A stretch of DNA of 64,000 nucleotides. Origin: an uncultured Verrucomicrobiota bacterium. GTDB taxonomy: Bacteria > Verrucomicrobiota > Verrucomicrobiia > Verrucomicrobiales > Verrucomicrobiaceae. The stretch is taken from positions 1 through 64,000 of the forward strand of contig CAILZI010000178.1 in assembly GCA_903838675.1 (NCBI GenBank), written 5' to 3'. The position numbers and the translations under genes are program-made. The notes below the pieces were generated by a model that searched no databases, had not been told where the DNA came from, and saw only the letters and a program-made list of their open reading frames with translations. This document shows, piece by piece, positions 40,112 through 49,156 of this stretch (positions within the stretch are counted from its first letter, which is position 1; every line of letters starts with the position of its first letter).

Positions 40112-42643
40112 CTAGCGCTTTTGCATTGCCTCCCGCAGGTTCTCCCAGGCTCGGCGATAGTCCTGCTTCAACGTGTATAATGTGGCGATTTCTTGGCGGA
40201 CGTACACAGGGGCATTGGGGAACGCGGCTACTTTTTCCAGTGTGCGCAGCGCTCCGTCGAGGTCTCCCTGGGCCTTCTGTGCCTGGAATAAATCAATGCC
40301 GCGTCTTGTATCGGTCGGATTGTAAAGCAAGGCACGCTCCAAGGCGGGGATGTCGGTGCTGGTGCCAGGTGAAGTTCGAATGACCGATGGGAGGTAGGGG
40401 ATGGCTGTTTGACACGCACGCTGGAAATCGGAATTGCGAGCATAGTGTTCCGCAAGAATGCGCCAGCCGTCGTCCCGCCACTTGCGGTTGGTTTCCAGAG
40501 CAGTGATAAGAGCCTCTTGGTTGCCAAATTGATGCCAGATGCTGAAGAGATTTTCCCGATGCGAAGGATCCAAACCTCGGAGATCGGGTTGTTGGGCCAG
40601 AAGACTTTTCAAACAAAGGTCAAATTCATCCCTGGTCTGAACACTCCTAAGAAACTCGAATTTTAATTCCGAAGTTGTGGCCAGCGTCCAAAGCGGTTCA
40701 CGCAGTTCGGGGTGCTGGTAGGAATAGCCAAGCATTGCACGATAATAACCAAAGTCTCCGGGGGCTGCCTCTGGATAGCGGCGAAGGAATTCGCGCCAAC
40801 TCACGAATGCATACTGAGGGTCGAAATCGAGCCAATACAGCCCTTCAGTGAAGCAGGTCAAAGCGTAAGTGGGATCAAGCGCGCGGGAACGAGAAAAATC
40901 CAACAAAGCCTTCTCCTTTGGCTGGCCGAGACGGAGACGCAGACACGCTCTTTCGTAGTAGTAACGAAAATCCATCGGCACCATTTCAATGGCCTGATCC
41001 ATAAGCGGCAGCGCGCCCGCAGGAGAGCCGGAATCAGCCAGTTTGCCTGCCCGGTTACGTAATGCTTCCGCCGCGCTTGTGCCGGGTAAAACCGGATGCC
41101 CTAGCGCTATGGCCGTCCAGGCCGAGCCAAGTGCCAGCAGCATGACTCCACACAGACGGAAGGTCATTCGTAGTGGCATGCTGGCTGCGTTTGGAAGCCT
41201 GCGTGGCCGAATCGCAATTCCTGCCAGCAGGGCCATTAGGAGCGCATAACCGAGACCATGATTGGGCACATCACCCAGGCCGTGAATGACTCCAATACTA
41301 AAAACGATGGCTGAGGCGTTGCGCAGACGACGATCCTGCATGCCTGATTTGCGTTTCTTTTTCTTGCCATACCAGGGGCCGGTAGACATGAAAATCCAAA
41401 TGAGCAACAAAATGGCTGGTAGAACTGTCAGCAACCCGCCTTCTGCCAGAAGCCAGAGCAAATCACTTTCAGGATGGAGGTAGCGTCGGATGTGCTCGGA
41501 CATGCCGGACACTTGAGGAAAAACGGCATCGAAATTTCCCAGTCCGATGCCAATCCAAGGGTGATCAAGGGGCATCTTGAGGCTTTCCAAAAACAGGGAG
41601 CCACGACCGTTGTCTGAAGCAAATTGTGCAAGGCCACCTTCTGACAACCGCTTGGAAACGTTCCCACCGGACATGATAAGCAAAGTCGAGATGATGAAAA
41701 CCAATGCTGTTGAGACCGCCAGTTTTTGAAGGAAACCACGCCGCATGGCAATGGTGCCAAACCAGGCGGTCATGCCAAAAAACAGCAGGAGCAGGCCTGC
41801 ACGAGAACTGTTCATGAATATGCAGATGACAGGCGGTATAAACCCCAGCAAACAAGGGATCCATATACGCGATTTGCGTCGATGCGCATCAAAGCCGGTC
41901 GCAGCACAGAGTACGCAAGTCATAGCAGCGATGCTGCTGATATGATTGCGATTGGCAAAGGGGCCGAATGCATTGCCCCATTCCTTGGGGTTGCGCGGCC
42001 ACCAAGGGATGGTGATTGACTTGGTTCCCTCAAAGATTGACAGCACGCAAATCAGGATTCCGCCAAAGGTGACGATGTGGATCATCGCCCGACGTTGGTG
42101 GTCTGAAAATCCCCGGGTAAGACACCATCCGAGCCAGGCACAGCAGGCGGCAAAAAATAACCATGCCTCCATTGTTACGGATGATTGGGGGGTCAGGCTT
42201 TTGGACAGGTGGATGTCCCAGTCTTGGACCAAGGCTGTTTGCCAGGCTGGAGGATGAAACAACCAACTGGATGGCAGAAACGAGAGCAGCGGAGCCAGTA
42301 TGGCACCCAGCAGACCCAGCAAAGCTACTGGCGGGAGTTTGCGCTTGGGCGCAAAGAAGATCAGCAGGAGGGCCAGCAAGATGGTGATCAGCCCTTTAGA
42401 CCATGTTTCGCGGCCAGCACCGAAAATGCAGGCAACTATGGGCAGTGCTGCAAAGACATATCCCTGCCATGCAGGCCCTGGGACATCATAGCTGCCCGCC
42501 TGAGCCTTGGTGCCGTCGTCTTCAAAGTCGTCTTCCTGTGCGTCATCCGTCCGAAGAGGCGATTCCGTCTCATCAGCTTCATCCTCAGCAAGGAGTGGAA
42601 GCTTTTTCACGGCCTCTTCAAACTGGTCTGACTTGTTTTTCAT
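40112..42643 (-). CDS. O-antigen ligase/polymerase-like (Wzy_C) protein with TPR tail
   Basis: The 843-residue protein has a short acidic N-terminal cytoplasmic tail, about twelve membrane helices, and Wzy_C signatures: GPFANRNHIS, NSSRAGLLLL, DHPWIGIGLGNF and HPESDLLWLLAEGG. After about residue 500 there is a long soluble part with TPR-like repeats. Such proteins ligate or polymerise surface polysaccharide from undecaprenyl-linked units. The gene overlaps the WecA-type gene upstream by 4 bp, so polymer start and ligation/polymerisation steps are likely co-expressed. Confidence 0.85.
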   Translation of the reverse strand: MKNKSDQFEEAVKKLPLLAEDEADETESPLRTDDAQEDDFEDDGTKAQAGSYDVPGPAWQGYVFAALPIVACIFGAGRETWSKGLITILLALLLIFFAPKRKLPPVALLGLLGAILAPLLSFLPSSWLFHPPAWQTALVQDWDIHLSKSLTPQSSVTMEAWLFFAACCAWLGWCLTRGFSDHQRRAMIHIVTFGGILICVLSIFEGTKSITIPWWPRNPKEWGNAFGPFANRNHISSIAAMTCVLCAATGFDAHRRKSRIWIPCLLGFIPPVICIFMNSSRAGLLLLFFGMTAWFGTIAMRRGFLQKLAVSTALVFIISTLLIMSGGNVSKRLSEGGLAQFASDNGRGSLFLESLKMPLDHPWIGIGLGNFDAVFPQVSGMSEHIRRYLHPESDLLWLLAEGGLLTVLPAILLLIWIFMSTGPWYGKKKKRKSGMQDRRLRNASAIVFSIGVIHGLGDVPNHGLGYALLMALLAGIAIRPRRLPNAASMPLRMTFRLCGVMLLALGSAWTAIALGHPVLPGTSAAEALRNRAGKLADSGSPAGALPLMDQAIEMVPMDFRYYYERACLRLRLGQPKEKALLDFSRSRALDPTYALTCFTEGLYWLDFDPQYAFVSWREFLRRYPEAAPGDFGYYRAMLGYSYQHPELREPLWTLATTSELKFEFLRSVQTRDEFDLCLKSLLAQQPDLRGLDPSHRENLFSIWHQFGNQEALITALETNRKWRDDGWRILAEHYARNSDFQRACQTAIPYLPSVIRTSPGTSTDIPALERALLYNPTDTRRGIDLFQAQKAQGDLDGALRTLEKVAAFPNAPVYVRQEIATLYTLKQDYRRAWENLREAMQKR

Positions 42644-44115
42644 GCCGTGGTTGGGAGCGGAATATGGGGAGGAGTTGCTGCAGATTCGATTTCAGGGCTG
42701 GACGGCAGAGCCTTCCATTTTTCCAGACAGCGTTCGAGCGCAGGAACCAGCACATCAAGTCGGAGATGCCATTCACTGAGCTCAGTGTCATCTTTTGGGC
42801 GGTGTATTGTGAAATTTCTGCCGCCCCCCAAGACTAATACTTCTGGCTGGCTGCCGTTCTGGGCGTTCATGCTCAACCCCATGCGTTCCAGGCCATGCTG
42901 AAACATGGAGGCAAAGCTTTGCAGATCCGCGCAGCGCTCCACCTCAAAATCCAATACTCGACCATAGGCCCGAAAAAATTCCCGCTGTCTGCGGCGCTCC
43001 ATCGTGTCGCTGATTTGGGTGCGGAAATTGGACCAGCTTCGGATATATCCAAGATAGCGGGCTGTGCCCAATGCCAGCAAAAATAACAATGCTCCAATCA
43101 TTGGCAGAGCAATTCCTTTGGTCATCAGGATGCTCACCCCCACCAAGCTCAGGGCCAGACAGACGGCATACATTGCTGCAAGTGCCCCCCCCTTGCTGTA
43201 ACCAAGCAGAATCAACCGATGATGGATGTGTTCAGCATCCGCGTTGAAGATGGAAACTCCCCGGATGGCTCTGCGGATGATGGCAAACAGGGTGTCCAAA
43301 ATTGGCACGCCCAAGGCTATGATGACAACCAGCAATGCGCCAATGATTGAACCTTTGTTCGATGTGAACAGTGACACGGAAGCGATGAAAAAACCGATCA
43401 AATAAGCTCCTCCATCACCTAGAAAAATCCTGGCTGGTGGGAGATTAAAGATCAGGAAACCCGCAAGTGCGCCCGCCATTGCCAGTGAGACCACCAGCAC
43501 GTCGGGCTGGCGGCTGTAATAGCCGAGGAACGCAAGGGTAAGGCTCAGGAACAGACCGAAACCGCCAGCCAGCCCATCCATGCCATCAATCAGGTTGACG
43601 ATGTTGGGAATGCTCACCAGCCAGATCAAGGTCAGCGGCAGACTCCACCAACCCAATGACACAGAGCCCTCCCCGAAAGGGTTGCTGAGAATGTCAATCG
43701 ACACCCCCAGAGAATACAATATTAAAGCCGTGCCAATTTGGCCCACCAACTTCACCCTGGCACCCAAGGGTTTAAGATCATCCACGAAGCCCACGCTGAA
43801 TATCAGCGCATTGCAGACCGCTATAGGCAGCCAGCGCGTCCAGCCTAGTCCGCCAATGTAACCTGCAACCAGCGAGGCCAGACCTACGGCCAGGAAAATA
43901 GGGGCACCACCAAGTCTTGAAATCGCTTTTTCATGCAGTTTTCGCCGCGTATCCGGTTCATCCAGGCCGATTCGCCCACCGCGCTGCAGTATCCACCAAG
44001 TCCCAATCGCGGCCACCAGCAGGGCACCGCCAAAATAACAAGCCATTTCCAACCAGGTGACGTGCCTCGGAGCCCACGGGCCCATGGAGGTGTCTTGGAT
44101 GGCTGGATCAAACAT
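42640..44115 (-). CDS. Undecaprenyl-phosphate sugar-1-phosphate transferase (WecA/MraY-like)
   Basis: This 491-residue membrane enzyme starts glycan assembly by moving a sugar phosphate (often GlcNAc-1-P) to undecaprenyl phosphate. Motifs include NIVNLIDGMDGLAGG with the catalytic aspartates and the HIHHRL region, in about eleven membrane helices. About 135 residues beyond the last helix form a soluble C-terminal extension not present in E. coli WecA (about 367 residues), containing EVLVLGGGRN. It overlaps the downstream ligase gene by 4 bp. Confidence 0.88.
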   Translation of the reverse strand: MFDPAIQDTSMGPWAPRHVTWLEMACYFGGALLVAAIGTWWILQRGGRIGLDEPDTRRKLHEKAISRLGGAPIFLAVGLASLVAGYIGGLGWTRWLPIAVCNALIFSVGFVDDLKPLGARVKLVGQIGTALILYSLGVSIDILSNPFGEGSVSLGWWSLPLTLIWLVSIPNIVNLIDGMDGLAGGFGLFLSLTLAFLGYYSRQPDVLVVSLAMAGALAGFLIFNLPPARIFLGDGGAYLIGFFIASVSLFTSNKGSIIGALLVVIIALGVPILDTLFAIIRRAIRGVSIFNADAEHIHHRLILLGYSKGGALAAMYAVCLALSLVGVSILMTKGIALPMIGALLFLLALGTARYLGYIRSWSNFRTQISDTMERRRQREFFRAYGRVLDFEVERCADLQSFASMFQHGLERMGLSMNAQNGSQPEVLVLGGGRNFTIHRPKDDTELSEWHLRLDVLVPALERCLEKWKALPSSPEIESAATPPHIPLPTTA

Positions 44116-44259
44116 GTTTAACTAGGGAAATTTGGTTGGTAAGTGGACAAGCATAAGCGTTGCATATTGAAGGATCAAGACTTCAGCGTTGAAGAAGTCT
44201 TTTGTTGCAACTTCCCGGAACGCTTCTTGAACTTTTGCAGCGCCCCCCCACCATCGCCA

Positions 44260-45606
44260 ATGCTCAACGACACCATCGCCGCCATTTCTACCGCCTTGGG
44301 AGAGGCTGCGATCAGTGTTGTGCGCGTTTCCGGCCCGCGGGCGCTGCAAATCGCCTCACGGGTCGCCAGGTTGCCGTTGAATGTTACACCACGAAGGGCG
44401 CAACTTGTTACCATGGTCGATGCGGACGGAGCCGCACTCGATCAGGGTCTGCTGCTTTATTTCAATAGCCCGGCGAGCTATACCGGTGAGGATGTCATCG
44501 AATTCCACGGTCACGGCGGCGTTCTCGTCACTCAGCGTGTTCTGGATCGTTGGCTTGCCTGTGGGGCGCGTGCCGCTGAACCGGGTGAATTCACCCAGCG
44601 TGCCTTTTTGAATGGCAAAATGGACCTCACGCAGGCTGAGGCCGTGATGGATTTGATTCATGCCCAAAGCACGCTAGCCCTTCGTGCCGCCAATGAGCAA
44701 CTCGGCGGTGCCATCGGTCGCGAAGCTGCTGCTATGCAGCAGGAGATCATCCCTGTGCTCGCCCATATAGAGGCTTATATCGATTTTCCCGAAGAAGACA
44801 TATCGCCGGAAACTGGGGCTGATCTCCTTCGCCGCATCGACGTCGTGCTCGGGCGTGCGCAAAAACTCATAGCGACCTCCGAACAGGGCCGCATCCTGCG
44901 TCATGGTGCCCGGACGGTCATCTCGGGCGCTCCTAACGTTGGTAAAAGCAGCCTTCTCAATGTCCTGCTGGGATTCGAGCGTGCCATTGTTAGTCCCACC
45001 GCTGGCACCACCCGCGACACCATTGAAGAAATCATTCAAGTCCATGGAATCCCTCTGCGTCTCATCGATACCGCTGGTTTGCGTGAACCGGGCGACGACA
45101 TCGAACGCGTTGGCATTCAGCGTACTGAGCGCGAACTGGATCGCGCAGATCTCGTTATCGAAGTCGTCGATGCCAGCCAACCGCAATGCCCAAGTCAACG
45201 GCTTCAACTTCCGGCCGAACTTGCCCGCCGCAGGATCCTTATTCTCAACAAAAGCGATCTTGGAATGCATGCTGATTGGAGCGGCGTTCAAGGTGCAATC
45301 CCGCTTTCCTGCCTTAATGGTGAAGGCATCGAACCGCTAAGCGATGCCATTCGCGATGTCATTGCCACCGCTGGACCGCTCGCTGCGGATCATCCCATTG
45401 CCATCAATGCACGGCACAAGGCCGCTTTCGAACGCTGTGCCGAGCGTCTCCGGGCCGCCAGAGCGGCCTTGGATCATAATGAGGCTCCTGAATTCATCGC
45501 GCTTGAAATTCGAGACGCTCTCCTGGCTCTTGGCGACGTCATCGGCCAGGTCGATGTCGAGCGCATCCTTGATGTCATCTTCTCCACCTTCTGCATAGGA
45601 AAGTGA
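44260..45606 (+). CDS. mnmE: tRNA modification GTPase MnmE
   Basis: With MnmG, MnmE makes the carboxymethylaminomethyl group at U34 of several tRNAs. The 448-residue protein has the N-terminal formyl-THF-binding domain (TIAAISTALGEAAISVVRVSG, YTGEDVIEFHGHGG), a helical part, and a GTPase domain: G1 GAPNVGKSS at about 223-231, DTAGLRE, NKSD. The C-terminal CIGK is diagnostic. ATG 44260 is chosen over an upstream in-frame start because similarity begins at MLNDTIAAIS. mnmG is not in the window. Confidence 0.97.
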   Translation: MLNDTIAAISTALGEAAISVVRVSGPRALQIASRVARLPLNVTPRRAQLVTMVDADGAALDQGLLLYFNSPASYTGEDVIEFHGHGGVLVTQRVLDRWLACGARAAEPGEFTQRAFLNGKMDLTQAEAVMDLIHAQSTLALRAANEQLGGAIGREAAAMQQEIIPVLAHIEAYIDFPEEDISPETGADLLRRIDVVLGRAQKLIATSEQGRILRHGARTVISGAPNVGKSSLLNVLLGFERAIVSPTAGTTRDTIEEIIQVHGIPLRLIDTAGLREPGDDIERVGIQRTERELDRADLVIEVVDASQPQCPSQRLQLPAELARRRILILNKSDLGMHADWSGVQGAIPLSCLNGEGIEPLSDAIRDVIATAGPLAADHPIAINARHKAAFERCAERLRAARAALDHNEAPEFIALEIRDALLALGDVIGQVDVERILDVIFSTFCIGK

Positions 45607-45633
45607 TTCTGGCACCGTTTGACTCCACCTACC

Positions 45634-46518
45634 ATGAACCGCCGCCATTTCTTCACCACCGCGCTCGCTGCTACCGCTGCTACGCGTCTCAGCGCTCAGT
45701 CCATCGACAAAGCCGCCGCTGATCCGGCCTACATCATCAAAAACCATGGAATCAAGCACTCAGTCATGGGCTGGTGCTTCAACCCCATGGACACGATGGT
45801 TCTGGCCAAGCACGCCAAAGACATCGGCCTCGTCGGCATGGAAGGCATTGATCGTAAATACTACACCGATGTTAAGGCTCTTGGCCTGGACATCTCCCTT
45901 GCTGCGGGCCACGGTTTCACCAACGGGCCATGCAATCCCAAGTTCCGCGATGAAGTCATCTCCAAGCTCAATGATGCCATCGACGTGGCCGCCGCTGTCG
46001 GCTGCAAAAAGGTTATCACCTTTACCGGTATGAAATTTGAGGGCATGGACCGTGAGCAGGCCATCAAAGACTGTCTCGACACCTGGAAAGTCGTCCTTCC
46101 GCATGCCGAAAAGAAGGGCATCACCCTCGTGCTTGAGCACCTGAATTCACGCGACAACACCCACCCGATGAAAGGCCATCCCGGCTACTTTGGTGATGAT
46201 GTGGATTTTTGCGTAGATCTCGTCAAACAGATCGGCAGCCCCAACTTCAAGCTGCTCTTTGATATCTACCACGTCAGCATCATGAACGGCGACATCATCC
46301 GCCGCATGCGCATTCACAAAGATTACATCGGCCACATCCATACCGCTGGCAATCCTGGTCGCTGCGAGCTCGACGAGCATCAAGAGATCAATTATCCCGC
46401 TGTCATGCAGGCGCTGCTCGAAATCGGGTACCACGACTTCGTCGCGCACGAATTCATCCCGACTTGGGACGATCCGATTCTCGCGCTGCGGCATGCCGCG
46501 ATGGTGTGTGATGTTTAA
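45634..46518 (+). CDS. TIM-barrel isomerase/epimerase with Tat-type leader
   Basis: The 294-residue protein starts at ATG 45634 with a twin-arginine leader (MNRRHFFTTALAATAATRLSA) and continues with a xylose-isomerase-like TIM barrel: TLVLEHLNS with the metal Glu, KLLFDIYHVSIMNGD, and GHIHTAGNPGR. It resembles hydroxypyruvate-isomerase-like exported proteins common in Verrucomicrobia and Planctomycetes. Substrate unknown. It follows mnmE after 27 bp. Confidence 0.88.
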   Translation: MNRRHFFTTALAATAATRLSAQSIDKAAADPAYIIKNHGIKHSVMGWCFNPMDTMVLAKHAKDIGLVGMEGIDRKYYTDVKALGLDISLAAGHGFTNGPCNPKFRDEVISKLNDAIDVAAAVGCKKVITFTGMKFEGMDREQAIKDCLDTWKVVLPHAEKKGITLVLEHLNSRDNTHPMKGHPGYFGDDVDFCVDLVKQIGSPNFKLLFDIYHVSIMNGDIIRRMRIHKDYIGHIHTAGNPGRCELDEHQEINYPAVMQALLEIGYHDFVAHEFIPTWDDPILALRHAAMVCDV

Positions 46519-46560
46519 GCACTCTACAGCCTGGCTGAAAACTGCCAGATGAGAACAAAC

Positions 46561-46594
46561 GAAAAACCCCGCCGAGGTGAGACCCGGCGGGGTT
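46561..46594 (-). terminator. Rho-independent terminator after rpmF
   Basis: A 10-bp stem (AACCCCGCCG/CGGCGGGGTT) with a 10-base loop is followed on the lower strand by TTTTTC. It lies 23 bp after the rpmF stop and ends the pdxJ-acpS-coaD-DUF177-rpmF run. The rightward isomerase gene ends before it and lacks a T-run, though the hairpin may still slow its transcript. Confidence 0.88.
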
Positions 46595-46616
46595 AAAATT
46601 ATTCAAAGAGAGGGGA

Positions 46617-46805
46617 TCAGGCTTCGCCAGCGACCTTGCTGATCACCTGACGACCGCGGTAGTAACCGCAGGAAGGGCAGGCGACATGGCCGGGGACGGA
46701 GGTGCCACATTCTGGGCAGCTCTTGAGGGTGGGCGCCTTCCAGCGGTTTGCGCCTTGACGCATGCGTTGGCGGCTCTTTGATTGTCTGCGCTTCGGATTG
46801 GCCAT
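46617..46805 (-). CDS. rpmF: Ribosomal protein L32
   Basis: A 62-residue basic protein of the large ribosomal subunit. It opens with MANPKRRQSKSRQRMR and carries the zinc-binding cysteines CPECG and CPSCGYY. Length and motifs match bacterial L32. It follows the DUF177 gene by 24 bp, the common YceD-L32 order in bacteria. Confidence 0.97.
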   Translation of the reverse strand: MANPKRRQSKSRQRMRQGANRWKAPTLKSCPECGTSVPGHVACPSCGYYRGRQVISKVAGEA

Positions 46806-46829
46806 GAGAGTATCGAGGTGGGGTCTGTT

Positions 46830-47309
46830 CTAGTTTAACTTGTTTAAAGCCTCCCATACACCCGGACCCGCACTTTGAGGCTCGTCGGGTGCTGTCTCCA
46901 GCACCGGTTCAAACCTGCCTTCGGCGGGACACTGACGAGGCTGGACATTGCCAGCTTCACAGCGTGGGTAGCTCGGAAGGGCGAGCAGAGTATCTTCCCG
47001 GATGGTATCCGTCAAGTTGATCGTGTCATCCTTTGCAATCTCGATTTCGGAAGTGTAGTCGGCAAGTTCGACGCGGTAGTCGAATCGTTCCATGCATGCG
47101 CCGCATTCCAGGCTGAAAGTGGCATCCAGACTGCCGCTGATGAGCAGGTCCTTGCCGTCTCGCTCGACGTGCAGGTCGTATTTCAGAGGGGAAACGGGCT
47201 GGATGGAGTCTTTGGCGTCGAGGGCAAAAAAAGCCGGGATTTCCTGCCCGATGATGTCCTTACCGCCTTCCGGCAGGGAGCGTAAATCAATAAAAAAGGG
47301 GCGATGCAT
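46830..47309 (-). CDS. DUF177 (YceD-like) protein
   Basis: A 159-residue protein with the typical central CGACMERFDY motif and the C-terminal half DTLLALPSYPRCE that characterises the YceD/DUF177 family; it usually precedes rpmF and has been linked to 23S rRNA accumulation. Cysteines in SLECGAC may bind metal. It lies between coaD and rpmF. Confidence 0.9.
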   Translation of the reverse strand: MHRPFFIDLRSLPEGGKDIIGQEIPAFFALDAKDSIQPVSPLKYDLHVERDGKDLLISGSLDATFSLECGACMERFDYRVELADYTSEIEIAKDDTINLTDTIREDTLLALPSYPRCEAGNVQPRQCPAEGRFEPVLETAPDEPQSAGPGVWEALNKLN

Positions 47310-47328
47310 GTGGGGAATTGGTTAACAA

Positions 47329-47811
47329 TCAGGGAAGCTGAAGCTTGTTGCGGAGCGCATCCACGACATTGGGCGGGACGAATTGATCAATATGACCGCC
47401 AAGGCGGCATATTTCCTTGACCAACCGGCTGCTGATGTAGGTGTATTCTTCGCGGGGCATGAGAAAGAGTGTTTCGAGATTAGGCTCTAATTTACGATTC
47501 ATGAGAGCAAGCTGGAACTCGAATTCAAAATCTGATACCGCCCGCAGGCCGCGGACGAGGGCACAGGCCTGATGTTTTCGGGCGAAATTCACCAGCAGGC
47601 CGTCAAATGGCATGACCTCGATACCGGGAATTTCGGCAGCTGCGTTGCGGATCAGTTCGACGCGCTCTTCGACGGTGAAAAGGCTCTGTTTGGCGTTGTC
47701 GCGGGCGACGGCAATGATGAGATTGTCAAAAATGCCCGCTGCACGCTGCAAGACGTCGAGATGGCCGTTGGTAATGGGGTCGAAGCTGCCCGGATAGATC
47801 GCACGTCGCAT
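47329..47811 (-). CDS. coaD: Phosphopantetheine adenylyltransferase
   Basis: This 160-residue enzyme joins ATP and 4'-phosphopantetheine to dephospho-CoA, the penultimate step of CoA synthesis. Visible motifs are YPGSFDPITNGHLDVL (nucleotidyltransferase HIGH-like, ITNGH) and EYTYISSRLVKEI (the ISSTxVR-like motif). The start ATG 47811 follows the family N-terminus MRRAIYPGSFD. It follows acpS, whose substrate is CoA, with a 52-bp gap. Confidence 0.95.
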   Translation of the reverse strand: MRRAIYPGSFDPITNGHLDVLQRAAGIFDNLIIAVARDNAKQSLFTVEERVELIRNAAAEIPGIEVMPFDGLLVNFARKHQACALVRGLRAVSDFEFEFQLALMNRKLEPNLETLFLMPREEYTYISSRLVKEICRLGGHIDQFVPPNVVDALRNKLQLP

Positions 47812-47863
47812 GAGGGTATGGGCCTGAGTGTAGCGGCTTGGGGGGCGCGTGAAAAGAAAAAGC

Positions 47864-48235
47864 TCACGCGAGCAGCACCTGTGCCATGGCCAGGTCACGT
47901 GTGTGCGTGAGGCTGACGAGGCAAGTGGCGTCACCGGCGTGCTGTCTTGCAGCGCCGTGCAGGAGTATGGAAGGTTTGCCGTTGGCAGCACGAACGACTT
48001 CGATGTCGGTCCAATTCACGCCTTCCGCCCAGATGCCGGTGCCAAGTGCTTTGGCCACAGCTTCTTTGGCGGCAAAACGTGCGGCATAGTTCATCGCGGG
48101 TTCGGCGCAGGCATCGCAGTAGGCGATTTCGCCAGCCGTGAAGGTTCGTTCTTTGAAGCGCTGGCCGTGCCTCTCCAGCATCTCGCGGATGCGCGAAACT
48201 TCCACGAGATCTAGGCCGATGCCGGTGGCTTTCAT
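47864..48235 (-). CDS. acpS: Holo-[acyl carrier protein] synthase
   Basis: A 123-residue enzyme that transfers phosphopantetheine from CoA to acyl carrier protein. Hallmarks are GIGLDLVEVSRIREML, metal-binding Asp9, and RFAAKEAVAKALGTG with metal-binding Glu. Start ATG 48235. It lies 6 bp after pdxJ, the classical pdxJ-acpS pair. Confidence 0.96.
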   Translation of the reverse strand: MKATGIGLDLVEVSRIREMLERHGQRFKERTFTAGEIAYCDACAEPAMNYAARFAAKEAVAKALGTGIWAEGVNWTDIEVVRAANGKPSILLHGAARQHAGDATCLVSLTHTRDLAMAQVLLA

Positions 48236-48241
48236 TGGGGA

Positions 48242-48997
48242 TCAATTGCGATAGCTCGCCATGACGGCGAGCATCTCACGCACCGCGCCATGAAGGCCGA
48301 TGAAGACGGCGCGTGAAATAAGGTGATGGCCGATGTTCAGTTCCGCCAAGTGTGGCACGGGCCAAAGGGAGGGGAGATTTTTTGTTGTGAGTCCGTGACC
48401 GGCATTGATCTGCAGGCCGAGGGCATGGCCCAGTTCTGCCGCGGCGCAGAGGCGCTCGACTTCGGCTGCTCGTTCTGCTCCGGTGCTATTTGCAAAGGTG
48501 CCTGTGTGAAGTTCGATCATGGCCGCACCAATCTCGGCACTTGCGCGCACCTGTTCGAGATCGGGATCAATAAACATGCTGACGCGGGTGCCGTTATCGC
48601 TAAGTGCCTTCACTGTTAGGCGCAGCGCATCAAGCTGTCCGGTCACATCTAGGCCTCCCTCCGTCGTGACCTCCTCGCGGTTTTCCGGCACCATGCAGAC
48701 GAAGTCGGGGCGCACTTTGAGTGCAATGTCCAAAATTTCCCGGGTGTTGCCCATTTCCAGATTCAGCTTTGTGCCGATGTTTTTGCGGAGCAAATACACG
48801 TCCGCGTCCTGAATGTGGCGGCGGTCAGCCCGCAAATGCACGGTAATTGAATCAGCACCTGCCCCCTCCGCCGCCAAGGCGGCTGCAAGTGCTGAAGGCT
48901 CCGCATGAGGGGATTCTGGCATGCTTCGGTAGCGTGCCTGACGCAGGGTCACGACATGGTCGATGTTAACTCCAAGGAGCAGGTTGGTTTGGGGCAT
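48242..48997 (-). CDS. pdxJ: Pyridoxine 5'-phosphate synthase
   Basis: This 251-residue TIM-barrel enzyme condenses deoxyxylulose 5-phosphate with 3-amino-2-oxopropyl phosphate in vitamin B6 synthesis. Signatures include LGVNIDHVVTLRQAR, VHLRADRRHIQDADV, PENREEVTTEGG and LQINAGHGLT. The start ATG 48997 (MPQTNLLLG) is chosen over an upstream frame that lacks similarity. It heads the leftward run with acpS and coaD. Confidence 0.96.
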   Translation of the reverse strand: MPQTNLLLGVNIDHVVTLRQARYRSMPESPHAEPSALAAALAAEGAGADSITVHLRADRRHIQDADVYLLRKNIGTKLNLEMGNTREILDIALKVRPDFVCMVPENREEVTTEGGLDVTGQLDALRLTVKALSDNGTRVSMFIDPDLEQVRASAEIGAAMIELHTGTFANSTGAERAAEVERLCAAAELGHALGLQINAGHGLTTKNLPSLWPVPHLAELNIGHHLISRAVFIGLHGAVREMLAVMASYRN

Positions 48998-49156
48998 GAG
49001 CGCTATGTAGCGCATGCCCTTCCAGCCGCAAGTTTCCGGTCCATGAGTCTTTTGACGCAAAGTTGACAGGAAAATGTAACTGCAGTCCCAAGAAAATGAA
49101 GTACTCAATCGCTGTATCATGCGATGGCGCGTGAGCATTTACCTATCAATACTCCC

